64,000 bases of DNA from Silurus meridionalis (taxonomy: Eukaryota > Chordata > Actinopteri > Siluriformes > Siluridae), in NCBI RefSeq assembly GCF_014805685.1, contig NC_060893.1, positions 13,979,773 to 14,043,772 of the forward strand, in the 5' to 3' direction. The position numbers and the translations under genes were made by a program. The notes beneath the pieces were generated by a model that saw only the letters and a list, made by a program, of their open reading frames with translations, was not told where the DNA came from and did not search any database. Of this stretch, positions 25,238 through 37,132 are shown in pieces; position 1 is the stretch's first letter; every line of letters begins with the position of its first letter.

Positions 25238-27544
25238 GACAGAGCTATCCTTCAGAGGTATTCCCATTCCCATCCTATTCCCATGTAGCTAACAATGCTA
25301 CAAATATGTTTAGCCCGATCATCAGTATCCAAACTAAAACATTGTTTAACTTTATAAAGCTTTTTTTCCTCACAAAGCCTGTCAAGTTCCCAAACTGTCA
25401 CCTGTTCCTATTATTATGGAAACATAAACACACAAAAGGACACAAATAAAATAGTCTCAAGGCTGCTTTAAGACATGCATATGCACTATAAACACTAAGC
25501 ATGAAAGACAACAACTCTAAGAACTTCATCCCATTAAAAAGTAAAAGCACAAAATCTAAAAGAGTGCACAAAAGCAAACAAGAAAACATACTCATTGAAA
25601 CTGTTTGCAGATGTTCCAATGCATTCATAAATGAACTAAAACACAAGAATAAACAAGTCTATAAAAACCTACTATTTGATACCTACTTCCTCAAATAATA
25701 GCATACGGTTGGACACACTTCAGTGGTCAGAAATATGCATAGGCAAAAACACCCACGCTGGGAATAACACAGTGAAATGCATGTACCTGAATTGGTGTAT
25801 GTAAAGGCATGTGCGTATCTAAGACCAAACGCTGGCACGTTGCCAAATGGCTCCGGTAGACAGAAAGCAGACCTGTCCAAGTTGCAGGAATGCAGTGCTC
25901 CACCCAAGACACGCAGGTGGAACTAAAAGCAACTAAAAAAACTGAGCATCTAAGAAAAACATGCGAAAGCCAGAGAGAAAGGACACAGGCTGAATTGGGT
26001 TCATTTTCAGTTCAGATGCCACTCAAAGCCATTGATAAAGTTCACAATGTACACCAGAGCCAAACTGTTGACAGACAAACTACTTATAGTTAATGCATGC
26101 TTGCACATTTTCTAATGCCTCCAGTTTCATCTTTTTCACACAAAGCTTTGTTAAGTCTTTATTCCATAATACACTCAGCAAAAACAAATACCCACTTAGT
26201 AATTAAGTAATCAATTAACAAATATTGGTATAAGAGCAGGCAAATATTTCTGCTTGGGTGCCTGTGTGTGCATTCTCCATGGGAACATGTCTTGCTCCTG
26301 GATACAGTAATGTGCCTCATCAATCACTGTATGTTTTAGGTGATGATGCATTTAGGAGGACACATGAAGGAGCATTTACCAAAGTAGAGGCTGTTCACAA
26401 TATGCTTGAGAGCAGAGTTCAACTTGAATATCTTTGGCTTCTCTGTTGTTGTGTTGTGAGCAGAGTTACCTCAGCACTCAGCTGCAGAAGCCAGTGCAGC
26501 ACTTAATCAAGAACATGTTAACTCTATATAGTTGAAATTAGTTTGTTTTCAATAGACTTGAACCTGTATTTTTCGAATACTCTGATAGTTCTGTATTGGA
26601 GCATTGTCTTCATTTTATATAACAGCATGATACAGATATCACTAGCTGTGTTTTTCAGTAGATAAGATCCAACTCGGATAAAGGCTTAGTTATTGGCCGT
26701 AGACTAGCTGAAATTAGCTTAGGGAATAAACATGAGCTAGATTGGTTGGTTGTGCTGCAGTCCAGGAAAAAAGTAAATGCTTCTTACGCAAAGCAGGAGA
26801 ACTTGTGACAAATAATACAAAAGTAAATAGTTGAGCTTGTGTCACTTCATGATAAGTTCTCCTATGAGGACAGAAATTACTCTGCAATAGTATGCACAGA
26901 TGTCTCTTCTTCCCCACTGATTCTTCTATCAATTTTTTAAAAGCATTTATTGCTCTGGTTTGTAAAGAAATCTTGCTCTCCCCATCCCAAAGGCTGATGG
27001 ATAGCTCTGTTGGTGGCCTATCATCACAATGAAGTCACAACACATGGATGGAATCACTTGCACTCTCTTCATCCTCAGCCTGAGAACAGCATTCATCCTC
27101 TGTAAGCCAACTCCAACCCTATCCTCAGAAAAGAGAGCAGAGTGCAGAGCAGCCCAGCCAAAGGTGTATACAAACACAAGTAAACCACAGAGCAGCTGCT
27201 CGCGAGATGAGCCAGTGACAAAGAGCTGTCAAGTAAGTGTTAAGTAAAATATGCAACAAACAGCGAACTACAGTGAATAAATATAAATAGAGAAACACCT
27301 GAATATAAATTGAGGTCAAGTTGATGGTAAGAAACAATGCTACTATTTCTACTTTATAATAATTATTATCATATTTATATATATATATATTACATATATA
27401 TTATAATCATAATTATTTAAAATAAAAGGTCTATTCTTTTATCTTTGAAGTCTGTGCTCCTGAACTTCCCATTTTCATTTTGTAATATTTTGATTTGTTA
27501 GCAGACCAGGAATAGCATGTGTCCCCATCCTAGTATTAATGAAA
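25232..27544. other. Non-coding spacer
   Basis: No gene is supported. A plus-strand frame at 27029-27231 ends at a CAAGTAAGT donor-like site and has a hydrophobic stretch near its N-terminus, but there is no partner exon or recognisable product. A short (TA)n run lies at 27375-27392. Confidence 0.4.
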
Positions 27545-27665
27545 ACTACTGCAGCTAAAGACCCTATACAATTGTGTGCCTCCAACTTTCTGGTAACAGT
27601 TTGGGGGAAAAACACATATTGCTGGAAACGCCATGTGTAACGATGCTTTTGTCCATATAGTGTAC
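27545..27665. mobile_element. Terminal fragment of the Tc1-derived repeat family
   Basis: TGTGCCTCCAACTTTCTGGT and AACAGTTTGGGG match the internal blocks of the relics at 13992 and 54615. The right end GCTTTTGTCCATATAGTGTA is a well-preserved terminal inverted repeat of this family. Only about 120 bases remain. Confidence 0.55.
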
Positions 27666-27714
27666 CTGCTTATTGTTTAGGACAATGTTGGTGTTAAAAA
27701 TTATAAAAACAAAT

Positions 27715-27838
27715 ATTATTTGTTATTTTGTTTTTGGATTTGTTATTTTGCTTTCAGATTTGTTATTTTGTTTTTTGCATATGTTTTCGGATTTGTTGGT
27801 GTTTTTTAATTTGTTTTCTGATTTGTTAATGTGTTTTG
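27715..27838. repeat. T-rich minisatellite, period about 20-24 bases
   Basis: Five or six diverged copies of a unit like GATTTGTTATTTTGTTTTC in tandem, ending immediately before the first recognisable LINE coding sequence. Confidence 0.75.
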
Positions 27839-27844
27839 TACTTC

Positions 27845-29345
27845 CCGGCCACCGTACAGATGGACCGAGCTGGGCAGGATGTGCTGCAAGTCAGAGCAAT
27901 AAAGGATGGAGATGGAAATGTGTTGACTGCTGAGGAAAGTGTGTTGAGAAGGTGGAGCAAGTATTTTAAGCAGCTGAAGAACGAGGAAAATGAGAGAGCA
28001 GAAGGTTGGATTATGTGGAGATTGTTCAACAAGATTTCGGAAGGTGAGAGAATGACTGAGGAATGAAGAAGGATTAGGCTGGTATCGGTTTTTTAGAATA
28101 ATTGAAATGTGTAGACCTGCAGTAACTACAGGGGAATAAAGTTGATCAGTCACGTGAATAAGTTATGGGGAAAGAGTAGTGGAAGCCAGGCTAAGAGAAG
28201 AAGTGAAGATCTGTGAGCAGCAGTATGGTTTCATGCTGAGGAAGAGCACCACAGACGCATTATTGTTGATGGAGAAATATACAGAAGGTCAGAAGGAGTT
28301 GCATTGTGTGTTTATGGATTTAGAAAAAGCAAACGACATGGTGCCAAAAGAGGAGTTGTGGTATTGTATGAGGAAGTCAGGTGTGTCAGACAAGTATGTG
28401 AGGGTGGTGCAGGACATGTATGAGGACAGTTTGACAGCATTTAAGTGTGCAGTATGAACATCAGACTGGTTCAAGGTCGCGGTTGGACTGCATCAAGGAT
28501 CGGCTCTGAGCCCTTTCCTGTTTGCAGTGGTGATGGACAGGTTGACAGACGAGGTCAGACAGGGGCCTCCATGGACTATGATGTATGCGGATGATATTGT
28601 TATTTGTGGTGAGAGTAGAGAGCAGGTTGAGAAGAGACTGGAGTGGTGAAGGTACATGCTGGAGAGAAGGGGAATGAAAGTCAGCAGGAGTAAGACAGAG
28701 TACACGTGTGTGAATGAGAGAGAGGGCAGTACAGTGGTGCGGTTGCAGGGAGAAAAGGTGGAGAAGGTAGATGAGTTGAGGTACCTGGGGTCAACAGTGC
28801 AATGTAATGGAGAGTGTGTTAGAGAAGTGAAGAAAAGAGTGCAGGCAGGGTGGAGTGGGTGGAGAAAAGTGGCAGGAGTGATTTGTGATAGAAGAGTGTC
28901 TGCAAGAGTGAAAGGGAAAGTTTATAGGACTGTGGTGAGACCTGAGATGTTGCAAGGATTAGAAACAGTGGCATTGACCAAAAGACAGGAGGTGGAGCTG
29001 GAGGTAGTAGAGCTGAAGATGTTGAGATTTTCAGGATTTACAGAATTACGAGTTTATTATGCATGTAGGACATTTTGAAGACAAGGTGAGAGATGTGCAA
29101 TTGAGATGGTTTGTACATGTGCACAAGAGGGACATGGGGTATATCGGTGGGAGAATGCTGAGGATGGAGCTAGCAGGAAGGAGGAAATAAGAAAGGCCAA
29201 GGAGGCAGTTTATGGATGTGGTGAGGGAAGACAGTTGGTTGTGGTGAGGGAAGGTAGTTGAGTTGAAAGAGGCAGATGTAGAGGACAGAGTATGGAGATG
29301 GATGATCCGCTGTGGTGACCCCTAATGGGAGTAGCCGAAAGAAGA
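27845..29345 (+). mobile_element. RTE-like LINE, 5'-truncated
   Basis: A non-LTR retrotransposon copy that lacks its endonuclease. The reverse transcriptase region, the C-terminal region and a short 3' end remain. The end GATGATCCGCTGTGG...GACCCCTAATGGGAG...AGCCGAAAGAAGAAG is followed by a GAA/A-rich tail. The last 39 bases before the tail (29301-29339) differ at only two positions from the tail of the SINE at 6061-6345. Assignment to the RTE/Rex3-like group is from recognition of the RT and 3' end. Confidence 0.88.
27857..29260 (+). pseudogene. Reverse transcriptase remnant of RTE-like LINE
   Basis: The enzyme copied element RNA at the nicked target site. In order, the following can be read in shifting frames. 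First is a pre-RT segment (DGDGNVLTAEESVLRRWSKY, 27900-27965). Next is motif A with FMDLEKANDMVPKEELW (28309-28360; the usual KAYD is KAND). Then comes GLHQGSALSPFLFAVVMDRL (28482-28540) and the catalytic MYADDIVICGES (28581-28616). After these are ERRGMKVSRSKTEYTCV and DELRYLGSTVQCNGE (28770-28815), and a C-terminal LRFSGF region. There are stop codons at about 28066, 28457 and 28650 and several frameshifts, so it is not functional. Confidence 0.88.
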
Positions 29346-29394
29346 AGAAAAAGCATGTACAAATAAATTATTGGCACATATACTGTTTATATTC

Positions 29395-29680
29395 AACATC
29401 ATCTGATTCAATTGTTAGTGCAGTACATAGTATTGTTGCCTCACAACTCCAGGGTCCTGGATTTGATCTTGAGTCTGTTTAGAATTGGGCATGTTCTACC
29501 ATTTCAGTATGACTTCAGGTTTTTTTATTTCCTCCCACAATCCAAAAACTTGTCAGTAGATAGATTGGTTACTCTTCTTTCCAGGGTGTAACCCTACCAT
29601 GTAATCAAACCACTGGAATGAATTCACTGTGACCCTGACCAGGATAAAGTATTTGAAAGTTATTGAAAAAAAACAAACAA
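29395..29680 (+). mobile_element. Degenerate tRNA-headed SINE, plus strand
   Basis: The blocks TTGTTGCCTCACAACTCCAG, GGGTCCTGGATTTGATC (degenerate B box), TTCCTCCCACAATCCAAAAA, CCAGGGTGTAACCC and CCCTGACCAGGATAAA occur in the order expected of a common fish SINE, ending in an A-rich tail near 29665. It is heavily mutated. The relic at 3636-3860 appears to be the same type in the opposite orientation. Confidence 0.65.
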
Positions 29681-30475
29681 GCAACCTTTCTATCTAAAAT
29701 TGCTATTTTAAATAAACACAGTTAAGTGCTTTTCATTGGAGAGTACAGCACACCACTGATCAAACTAAATCTATTTACAAGCATTTGGTAAGTTATTGAG
29801 CAAACATCTTTGAGCACAAAGTTCTCCCAAACCCCCATTGCAACCTACAACTTACTCATCTCCCCAGTTAATGCTCAGGAAATGTATGCTTCTTGTCAAC
29901 AAGTCGGAGCACATTGTGAATCTTTGTGTGAATCATTGTGAAACAGATGTCTGCATTTGTCTCAATTGAGTAATCTAAGTTTTCACCCTCAGTTGACTGC
30001 CAGTTTCTAAAATATTACTTTTCAATTTTGCCTTATAACCAACATTTGCACACACTTGTAATGCCAATTCCCATGGATAATGATTTGCATGCTGATTTCA
30101 AGTACCTCACAACATCTTTTAAATACACTATGTAAGCTGTAGAAATGTAATTTCCATAGTTTCATGCTTATAAATATATATTCCACAACATAAAGACACA
30201 CTTAAGTCCAAAGTTGGGGTAAATCTTGCAAGTCAGTAGTGAAGTTTAAGATCTGTATAGTTTTATTAACTCCTAAACTGACAAATTCTCAGACACTCAT
30301 GACGAGTTACAAATTGCTGTCATAATACTGTACTGAACAAAAATAACATCAGAACAATGGCAAATATGTTTTTTGTTGAATTGTATCTCTATGTTCTGGC
30401 CATCACTGAGCAGTCATGTAAACCTATTACAATTTGGGATCTGTAGTTTTCCATAGGTGAAAACTGTACACATAC
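29681..30475. other. Non-coding spacer 3' of candidate exon
   Basis: AT-rich. If the 30476-30538 exon is real, this is intron of a minus-strand gene. Confidence 0.4.
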
Positions 30476-30538
30476 CTGCAAGATAGAGTAGTAATGCTGT
30501 TTGTTGTTCCCCTCCACTTCTGCAGTCAGCCGTAGTCC
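30476..30538 (-). CDS. Candidate internal coding exon (63 bp), minus strand
   Basis: On the minus strand a pyrimidine-containing acceptor (TTTGCTTGGCAG) is followed by 63 bases and a good donor (CTTGCAG|GTATGT). The exon is exactly 21 codons long and open in phase 0. It reads GLRLTAEVEGNNKQ followed by HYYSILQ, which is compositionally protein-like, whereas one alternative frame has a stop. I do not recognise the protein. It may belong to the same minus-strand transcription unit as the CpG-island first exon at 48.2-48.4 kb, which would imply an intron of nearly 18 kb unless other exons were missed; that is inference. A chance open frame cannot be excluded. Confidence 0.45.
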
Positions 30539-32059
30539 CTGCCAAGCAAACACACATCAATCACCTAAAGACATCAACGGCTTTAGTGCCTCATTAATTT
30601 GCTCCAGTGCCGGAGGAAGGAGACTTCATTCCAGGCATAACAGCTGGTCTCCACACCCTTAAGCTGGACCTGGCTCAATAACAAGGCTTTAGAGAAACTT
30701 TCAGGAAATGCCCAATGAATGCTTAGAAACAACTATAAAGCACTGTTTAAAAACTGCAGAAAAAGGAAAGCACCACCCTTTCAACCATAAGTGTATGTGT
30801 ATAAATGTACCATCTGATAACACTTCAAAGAATCAAAGCACTTGTGATATCTGTTCAAGGCAATTTAGTGCAATACAATATCTAGATCTCCACTGACCTA
30901 TTTCAGAATACACCAGCTTGAACATAATGAATCATTTGCTAATTTTATGTACATTACCAGCATGATGTTTCAGACTCTGAGTCATAATCTAAACCAAAGT
31001 GGGGAATGTGAGGCATTCTTCCTTGTCAAAAGTTACAGACAATGTGGTTCAAACATTACTGAGACTTTTCTTTTTTAAAATTTAACCAGTGCACAATAAA
31101 GGTGAATACTTATTATTGAAGAAGAAAAGCATTGAGAAAATTACAAAAATGTAATTCACAAATAATAGGTTAAAACAGAAGTGTGATCAAATAAAACAAT
31201 TGAAAATCAACTAATAAAAAAACAAGTGCAGGCTCTTGACACAAATATTGAAATTAATATGTTTTTTTAATTGATCAAATATATCAGGGAGGTAATACTG
31301 TGTCAGAATGCAATCAAAAGAATATCAGCACCATGGCCAGCTACCCTAACTATTGAAATTATGCACATGTACCTGAGGCAGAGCCAGACCCAGCTGCCTG
31401 AGGTATGGTTAGAGGTCATAACTGTGCAATTAAGCCTGAGGTAGCAGTACAATTAGGAGCTGACAAAGAAAGCCAAAAGAAGAACATGTCTGACTGCCCT
31501 GTTCACCTCTCATGACAATACTTTTCCCCATGCACCATAGATTTCTACTTGTATCTTGTAATTTTTTTTTATGCTGTTCAACAAAGGCCCTAGACTCTGA
31601 ATGACATAGCCAAGGATGCTTGGAAATGTAAATCATCAGGATTATGGAGACAAATAAGTACAAAGAAGTACAGGTATAACCAGCAAGTCTATACAGGTTT
31701 AAATCTATGTTCACACAGATAACCTCTAAGGCAAACATCTATTTTCATGACAGAGGACTGCCCCAATGTTCAACCACCAGTGCCTAAAACTCACTGGAGT
31801 TGAAGAGTTCATCAAAACATGCATTCATCATGTTCTCGAACTAGTATATGCATACTTTAAATAATCTCTCTCATATAAAGGGACCACAACAAGGCCGGGA
31901 TTTGTTCACGGTCATCCCAGGTGATAAATGTTTAGAAGACTTATCTTAGGGTTTAAGTCTATGAGCAAACTATAATAAACTATAATCAAGCGTCACAAGT
32001 TGCTCTCATTCTGTAATGATTCACAAAATGTACATACGGTGTTCATCATTGTACAAAAC
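30539..32059. other. Non-coding spacer
   Basis: No transposon or exon was recognised. Confidence 0.4.
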
Positions 32060-32606
32060 ATATACTTTGTTACTGTATTTAAGTAGATTTTTCCGTTATC
32101 AATACTTTACTTCTCTATTTATTTTTCAGACAGCTTTTTACTTTCACTCATTACATTTTTACACAAACAGCTGTACATTTTACTCCTTACATTTTCAAAA
32201 CAGGCTTGTTACTTTAGCTTTAATATTTTTGCTGAAATGTCAAAATTTTCTCTTCTCATTGTGCACCGTTTTCATCCTATCAACCTATTTCTTGTCATTA
32301 CATGGTTTTCTCAATCTACCTCTGGTGTATCATTTTCTGGCTCTCACACACCACAGACGTAGGCTAGTTTACAAAGCTCATAACGAGCAAGGCAGAAGGC
32401 AACAAGAAGTGTGGGGTTAACATGGATGAGACAGAGGGAGTCAGCGGTGTAAACATGACAGAGAACAGAGACATTCCTGATCACCTGATCATTATCATCT
32501 TCTCTCTGTTTGTGTTCTATATGGTGGATGTTCAGCCTGGATACATTCATTAGGTAAGAACATTTTTAATTCAGTTTGTATATTTACATATTTGTAATAT
32601 ATTAAT

Positions 32607-32734
32607 TTGGGCTGTCAAAATGTATTAGTTAATAACATGTTAATGCAAATACATTTTAACGGCACAAATTTATTTAATGCACTTCTGCAGCGTGCATTTA
32701 TGTTTGACCATTTTTAACCAGATATAAATGAATG

Positions 32735-32804
<70 letters not shown>

Positions 32805-32942
32805 AGTATTAAAAACTTATTAAAAAGTATGAATTTTGGGTACATTTAGAACAGAAAAAAAAATGTGTGATTAAGTTGCAATTAATCGTGAGTTGACTTG
32901 TGATGAATCGCAATTAAATATTTAAATCGATTGCCAGCCCTA
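32607..32942. mobile_element. hAT MITE with exact 8-bp target duplication
   Basis: The left terminus TTGGGCTGTCAAAATG and right terminus GATTGCCAGCCCTA are inverted repeats of the hAT kind. The flanks are identical 8-mers ATATTAAT (32599-32606 and 32943-32950), the length expected for hAT transposases. Internal motifs such as TTAAGTTGCAATTAATCGTG and GAATCGCAATTAA are typical of this MITE family. It codes for nothing and contains a (TA)n tract. Confidence 0.88.
32740..32801. repeat. (TA)n microsatellite inside the hAT MITE
   Basis: About 30 AT units, wholly within the MITE, so they expanded after or travelled with the insertion. Confidence 0.96.
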
Positions 32943-33034
32943 ATATTAATGAGGTGAGGTCCAGTTACCAGCATGACACTAAAACAGTCTACTTTTTACT
33001 TAAGAGCTCATACTTCTTTACTTTAAAAGTATAG

Positions 33035-33952
33035 TTAGTACCAGAATCTTTTAAAACATGTCGGCTGCGCATCTATGATGCAAATCTCCCGTTCCACCAC
33101 ATCCCAAAGGTGCTCTATTAGATTGAGATCTGGTGACTGTGGAGGCCATTTGAGTACAGTGAACTCATTGTCATGTTCAAGAAACCAGTCTGAGATGATT
33201 CGCGCTTTATGACATGGCACGAAGTAGCCATCAGAAGATGGGTACACTGTGGTCATAAAGGAATGGACATGGTCAGCAACAATACTCAGGTAGGCTGTGG
33301 CGTTGACACAATGCTCAATTGGTACTAATGGGCCCCAAGTGTGCCAAGAAAATATCCCCCACAACATTACACCACTACCACCACCAGCCTGAACCGTTGA
33401 TACAAGGCAGGATGGATACATGCTTTCATGTTGTTGACGCCAAATTCTGACCCTACCATCCGAATGTCGCAGCAGAAATCGAGACTCATCAGACCAGGCA
33501 ACGTTTTTCCAATCTTCTATTGTCCAATTTTGGTGAGCCTGTGCGAATTGTAGCCTCAGTTTCCTGTTCTTAACTGTCAGGAGTGGCACCCGGTGTGGTC
33601 TTCTGCTGCTGTAGCCCATCCGCCTCAAGGTTCGACATGTTGTGCGTTCAGAGATGCATTCTGCATACCTCAGTTGTAACGAGTGGTTAATTTGAGTTAC
33701 TGTTGCCTTTCTATCAGCTCGAACCAGTCTGGCCATTCTCCTCTGACCTCTGGCATCAACAAGGCGTTTGTGCCCACAGAACTGCCGCTCACTGGATATT
33801 TTGTCTTTTTCGGACCATTCTCTGTAAACCCTAGAGATGGTTGTGCGTGAAAATCCCAGTAGATCAGCAGTTTCTGAAATACTCAGACCAGCCCGTCTGG
33901 CACTAACAATCATGCCACGTTCAAAGTCACTTAAATCACCTTTCTTCCCCAT
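33035..33952 (-). pseudogene. Tc1-like transposase, longest open copy (305 codons) but catalytically dead
   Basis: The open frame starts MGKKGDLSDFERGMIVSARR. The N-terminal half holds the two helix-turn-helix units (ISETADLLGFSRTTISRVYR at about residues 25-44) and the GRRPRV-like linker region. The DDE domain has the first D in VAWSDESRF (about residue 155) and the E in LIEHLWDVVE. The segment that should contain the second catalytic D (QQ-D-NAP) has lost four residues in frame (GYFVPCHKA), so the triad is incomplete. The final 13 or so residues come from the flanking sequence beyond the truncation. A full family member is about 340 residues. Open but inactive; it is not an expressed host gene on present evidence. 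Confidence 0.9.
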
Positions 33953-34101
33953 TCTGACGCTCGGTTTGAACTGCAGCAGATCGTCTTGACCATGTCTACA
34001 TGCCTAAATGCATTAAGTTGCTGCCATGTGATTGGCTGATTAGAAATTTGCGTTAACGAGCAGGTGGACAGGTGTACCTAATAAAGTGGCTGGTGATTGT
34101 A
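33059..34101 (-). mobile_element. Tc1-like element, copy 2, 3'-truncated
   Basis: The right terminus reads GGTGTACCTAATAAAGTGGC then TGGTGATTGTAT, the family inverted repeat. At the left, homology to copy 3 stops abruptly at TGTCGGCTGCGC, so the last 50-odd transposase codons and the left terminal repeat are missing. The break abuts the right end of the outer repeat at 32060-33045. This is the same family as copies 1 and 3. Confidence 0.92.
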
Positions 34102-35589
34102 TGTTTGCTCGGGCAGCTTTGTACCTTTTATTCCCCCTGTAGTAAGTACACTTAACACAGAATCAAATCAGGGCTCTGAATCCAGTTTCTAAACAGATCT
34201 TCTATATCTAAGATCTACAATCTTCTATAGCTGCACTCAACTCGACTCAACTCAACCTCAACTAGCACTGGAATCAAGAGTACATGACTGCTGGGAAAAG
34301 AATAAAACAACTGATGCTCTTCTCACCTAATTTTTTTTTCAAGAATTAAAATAATGATCTCTCCGATGTTAGAATTGTTACACTGTTAGCATAAAAGCAG
34401 GTTTAAAACAACACACCAAAAATTGGTATTTTCTTGTGTGCAATAAATCGAGACAGAGAAGAATATACATATATTTCAAACCCACTAAAAGCTCTACAAG
34501 TGTTGCTTCATTTACCTGGAGCAAATCCAGCTGGAACACCATCTATGATTCAGTTCTCAGGATGCATCTTTTTACTACACAGATCACTGGCTGGTATATG
34601 GGAGAAAGATTAAAAGTGACATTTGGCAGAAGAAGAAAACAATGAATAAAAAGCATGACAGAAGTTGGGAAAGGATATAATAAATAAAGAAACAAGGTTT
34701 ATCATTATAACAGCGTGAGACTGTCATGGTTAGATGCATTCACAGGAAAACTAAACTGTCAATAATCCTCAATTACACAAAGACACAGTGTATGAACAAA
34801 AGCTATGGTCTCGTACACAAATGCGATGCATGTATACCTCCATGCTTTAAACCTGGGATGTACAGCCATTTGTCTACATTTTTCAAAGCAGACAGAATAT
34901 ACTGCATTGTACACAACAAACTGAAACAGCTACTAACTGAATTAAAAAGCAGAGGAAGAGGAAGATGTTATCTGATTGGGGACCTCTGCATGCTTGCTTC
35001 ACTCAAGCTGCTCCTTTGCCCAGGAAAGTCCATGGTAACATGTAACATATGGTAACATATGGAAGACATTGTAAGCAATTACCATACAGTAGTTCAGTTA
35101 TTCATACAAGCAATATGTAAACAGTCAAACCGCAGAGTTCATTAGTACACAAAGACCAGACAAGTCAGGTTAAGGGGTCTGGCACCACTAAAGAGCTCTG
35201 TGAATACTTGTGTGTTTGTGTATGTCTGAGTGTGCATTTGGGAAATAGTAGACTATGACAAACAGGTGGCACAGAACCACAGAAAGAAAAGAATCAATGG
35301 TATAATGTGAAAACCCGAACGTCAAAATTCATAATATGCTCAATGCTGGGACAGTTTACGAAGTGTTCAAGGAGATTAAGGATGTTTTCACAGTTGTCTT
35401 TTTCCAGACTCTGGGCCTTAGATTTGCAGTTTACATGCTGTCGGGAGCAGTCCAGGAACTAATTCCTGGTCCTCATAAAAAATGATGACTGAAGCTCACT
35501 TAAACCAAATCCACCAGTGTGTAATCTCTTTAATTATACAGTGCTTTTAACAGTGTAAATTGTCACAAACGGGTATACAGAAATCTTAT
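34102..35589. other. Non-coding spacer
   Basis: No gene was recognised. A GC-balanced patch at 34940-35040 shows no splice-flanked frame. Confidence 0.45.
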
Positions 35590-35931
35590 TATACAATAAG
35601 ACTGTACAAAGACTATACTTATAATCTTACACTCCACTGCTCATGTTAGTTCTCACTATCCAGTGTTCTGTATTGTTTAATGACTATAATCACACTTTTG
35701 ATGTCACCCAAATGAGGATGGGTTCCCCTTTTGAGTCTGGTTCCTCTCAAGGTTTCTTCCTCATGACATCTAAGGGAGTTTTTACTTGCCACAGTCGCCA
35801 TGGCAATGCTCATCAGGGACAAATGCACACCATTCACCTTGACTGTTGATTTCTGTAAAGCTGCTTTGAGACAATGTCTGTTGTGAAAAGCGCTATACAA
35901 ATAAACTTAAGTTGACTTGACTTGACTTGAC
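35590..35931 (+). mobile_element. Rex1/CR1-like LINE 3' UTR fragment
   Basis: The blocks CTCTCAAGGTTTCTTCCTCA, GGGAGTTTTTACTTGCCACA, TCTGTAAAGCTGCTTTGAGA and AAAGCGCTATACAAATAAAC are the conserved 3' UTR of a fish LINE of the Rex1/CR1 kind. It ends in four TTGAC repeats (35912-35931). It matches the end of the LINE at 58045-59034 over most of its length. No ORF sequence is present, so it is a strongly 5'-truncated copy. Confidence 0.82.
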
Positions 35932-37132
35932 AATAACGGCTCATGGTTTACAATTATACCTGCAAACAAACATGCCATGCATCTACAAAGGGTAGTTCAA
36001 TTGCTTAAATAAACCTAGCTAAACCTAAACTTTGTTCACCTGCATACTGAATAATGGCATATGAAGTTGCATAAAAGTTTTGGAAAAAAGGATTTTGTAT
36101 TAATGAAAGTGTGCTATAATGACCTCCTCCCTAAATGAACCCCAAATTCATTTGGGGCTTCTGGTTTTGGCTGTGGAGCCTGGCTTTTGAGCCAACTGTG
36201 AAAACACCTTAAGATGTGTTTATAGATTGTCTGATTGCTTTCTACAGCCATCACATGAATATGCCTCACCAAATTACACATTATGTTTGTTTTTGAAGTG
36301 ATAAAAACATTTTCTGCAGCAAACTACTTTGTTATATATTAAACTATATACAAAAAACACATTTTCTGCAAACGTTAATGCATAGTTATTTTATATTTGA
36401 TAAAACTATATAAAATATACTAATAATCATTTTGTGTATACTACTTATGTAATATGTAAAACAATACACTTATTACACTTGTTATTTAAGCTTGCAAATG
36501 TTTTATGGTGCCTGCTAGCAGTCATCTTGTTGTATGAATTTTCAACCCAAAGGTCCTTAATGTCTGAAGATATTCTTGAGCCGACTTGCATGCACAGCAT
36601 GATTAAGATTTACACACAGATTTTCAATGATGTTCAAATCAAGGAATGTAAGGGCAATTTCACAAGTTCATCTTGCCTTTCTAAGAGCAAGTAACCTTGA
36701 TTTGTGATGTTTTGAATCACTGTCCTGTACAGAGGCCAATCCTCTTTCAGTTTCAAATGGAAGGTTGGCTTTGAGGAAAAAAAAAAACCTCTGTCATTTG
36801 GCCAGGTGTGCCCAAACATTTGTGTCGAGCAACAATGCTTTTGCATACCGCTATAAGCAATAAAATGTTTGCCTTGTCACTGTGTTTCTTTTTTCTTTTT
36901 TTTACCATATTTACTATAATATTAAGACTGCAACAGAATTGCTACTACTTATAATTAAGTAAACCTTAACCTGGGAATTCATTCATTATTTTGCTTTGCT
37001 TATCACTTTTTACACTTAAAACTCACTTTTAAACTCAACAACCCTTCAATCACTCTTTTCACTTATAACTTTAAATAATTTTTAAACTATTGCAAAAACA
37101 CTTATTTCTTTCTTTATACAGTGTTTAGGTCT
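35932..37132. other. Spacer with a possible Tc1 relic
   Basis: Between about 36540 and 36830, blocks such as GATGTTCAAATCAAGGAATG, GATTTGTGATGTTTTGAATC and TGTCCTGTACAGAGG resemble antisense transposase of yet another Tc1-like family. The match is from memory and weak. The remainder is AT-rich. Confidence 0.35.

Larger units (their letters stand above)
32060..33045. mobile_element. Outer non-autonomous DNA repeat (possible MITE) hosting a second insertion
   Basis: The two ends carry diverged inverted copies of 'TACTT..AAGTA'-type sequence: ACTTTGTTACTGTATTTAAG on the left and TTTTACTTAAGAGC with TTTACTTTAAAAGTA on the right. This pattern is seen at the ends of a common fish MITE. The interior from 32340 to 32560 is ordinary sequence. 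Borders and target duplication are unclear. The element at 32607-32942 lies inside it. Confidence 0.4.

Noticed and set aside
25078..25449. 123-codon plus-strand frame
   Set aside because: It exists because the (CA)n tract is open in all frames (His/Thr runs); no splice context or recognisable domain.
27029..27247. First coding exon with signal peptide on the plus strand
   Set aside because: It ends at a good GTAAGT, but the opposite strand is equally open, the product is unrecognised and no second exon was found.
32016..32420. 134-codon plus-strand frame
   Set aside because: Phe/Leu/Tyr-rich translation of T-rich MITE-like sequence.
33035..33952. Active or domesticated transposase
   Set aside because: 305 open codons, but the second catalytic Asp segment is deleted, the natural C-terminus is missing and no promoter or splice structure is visible.
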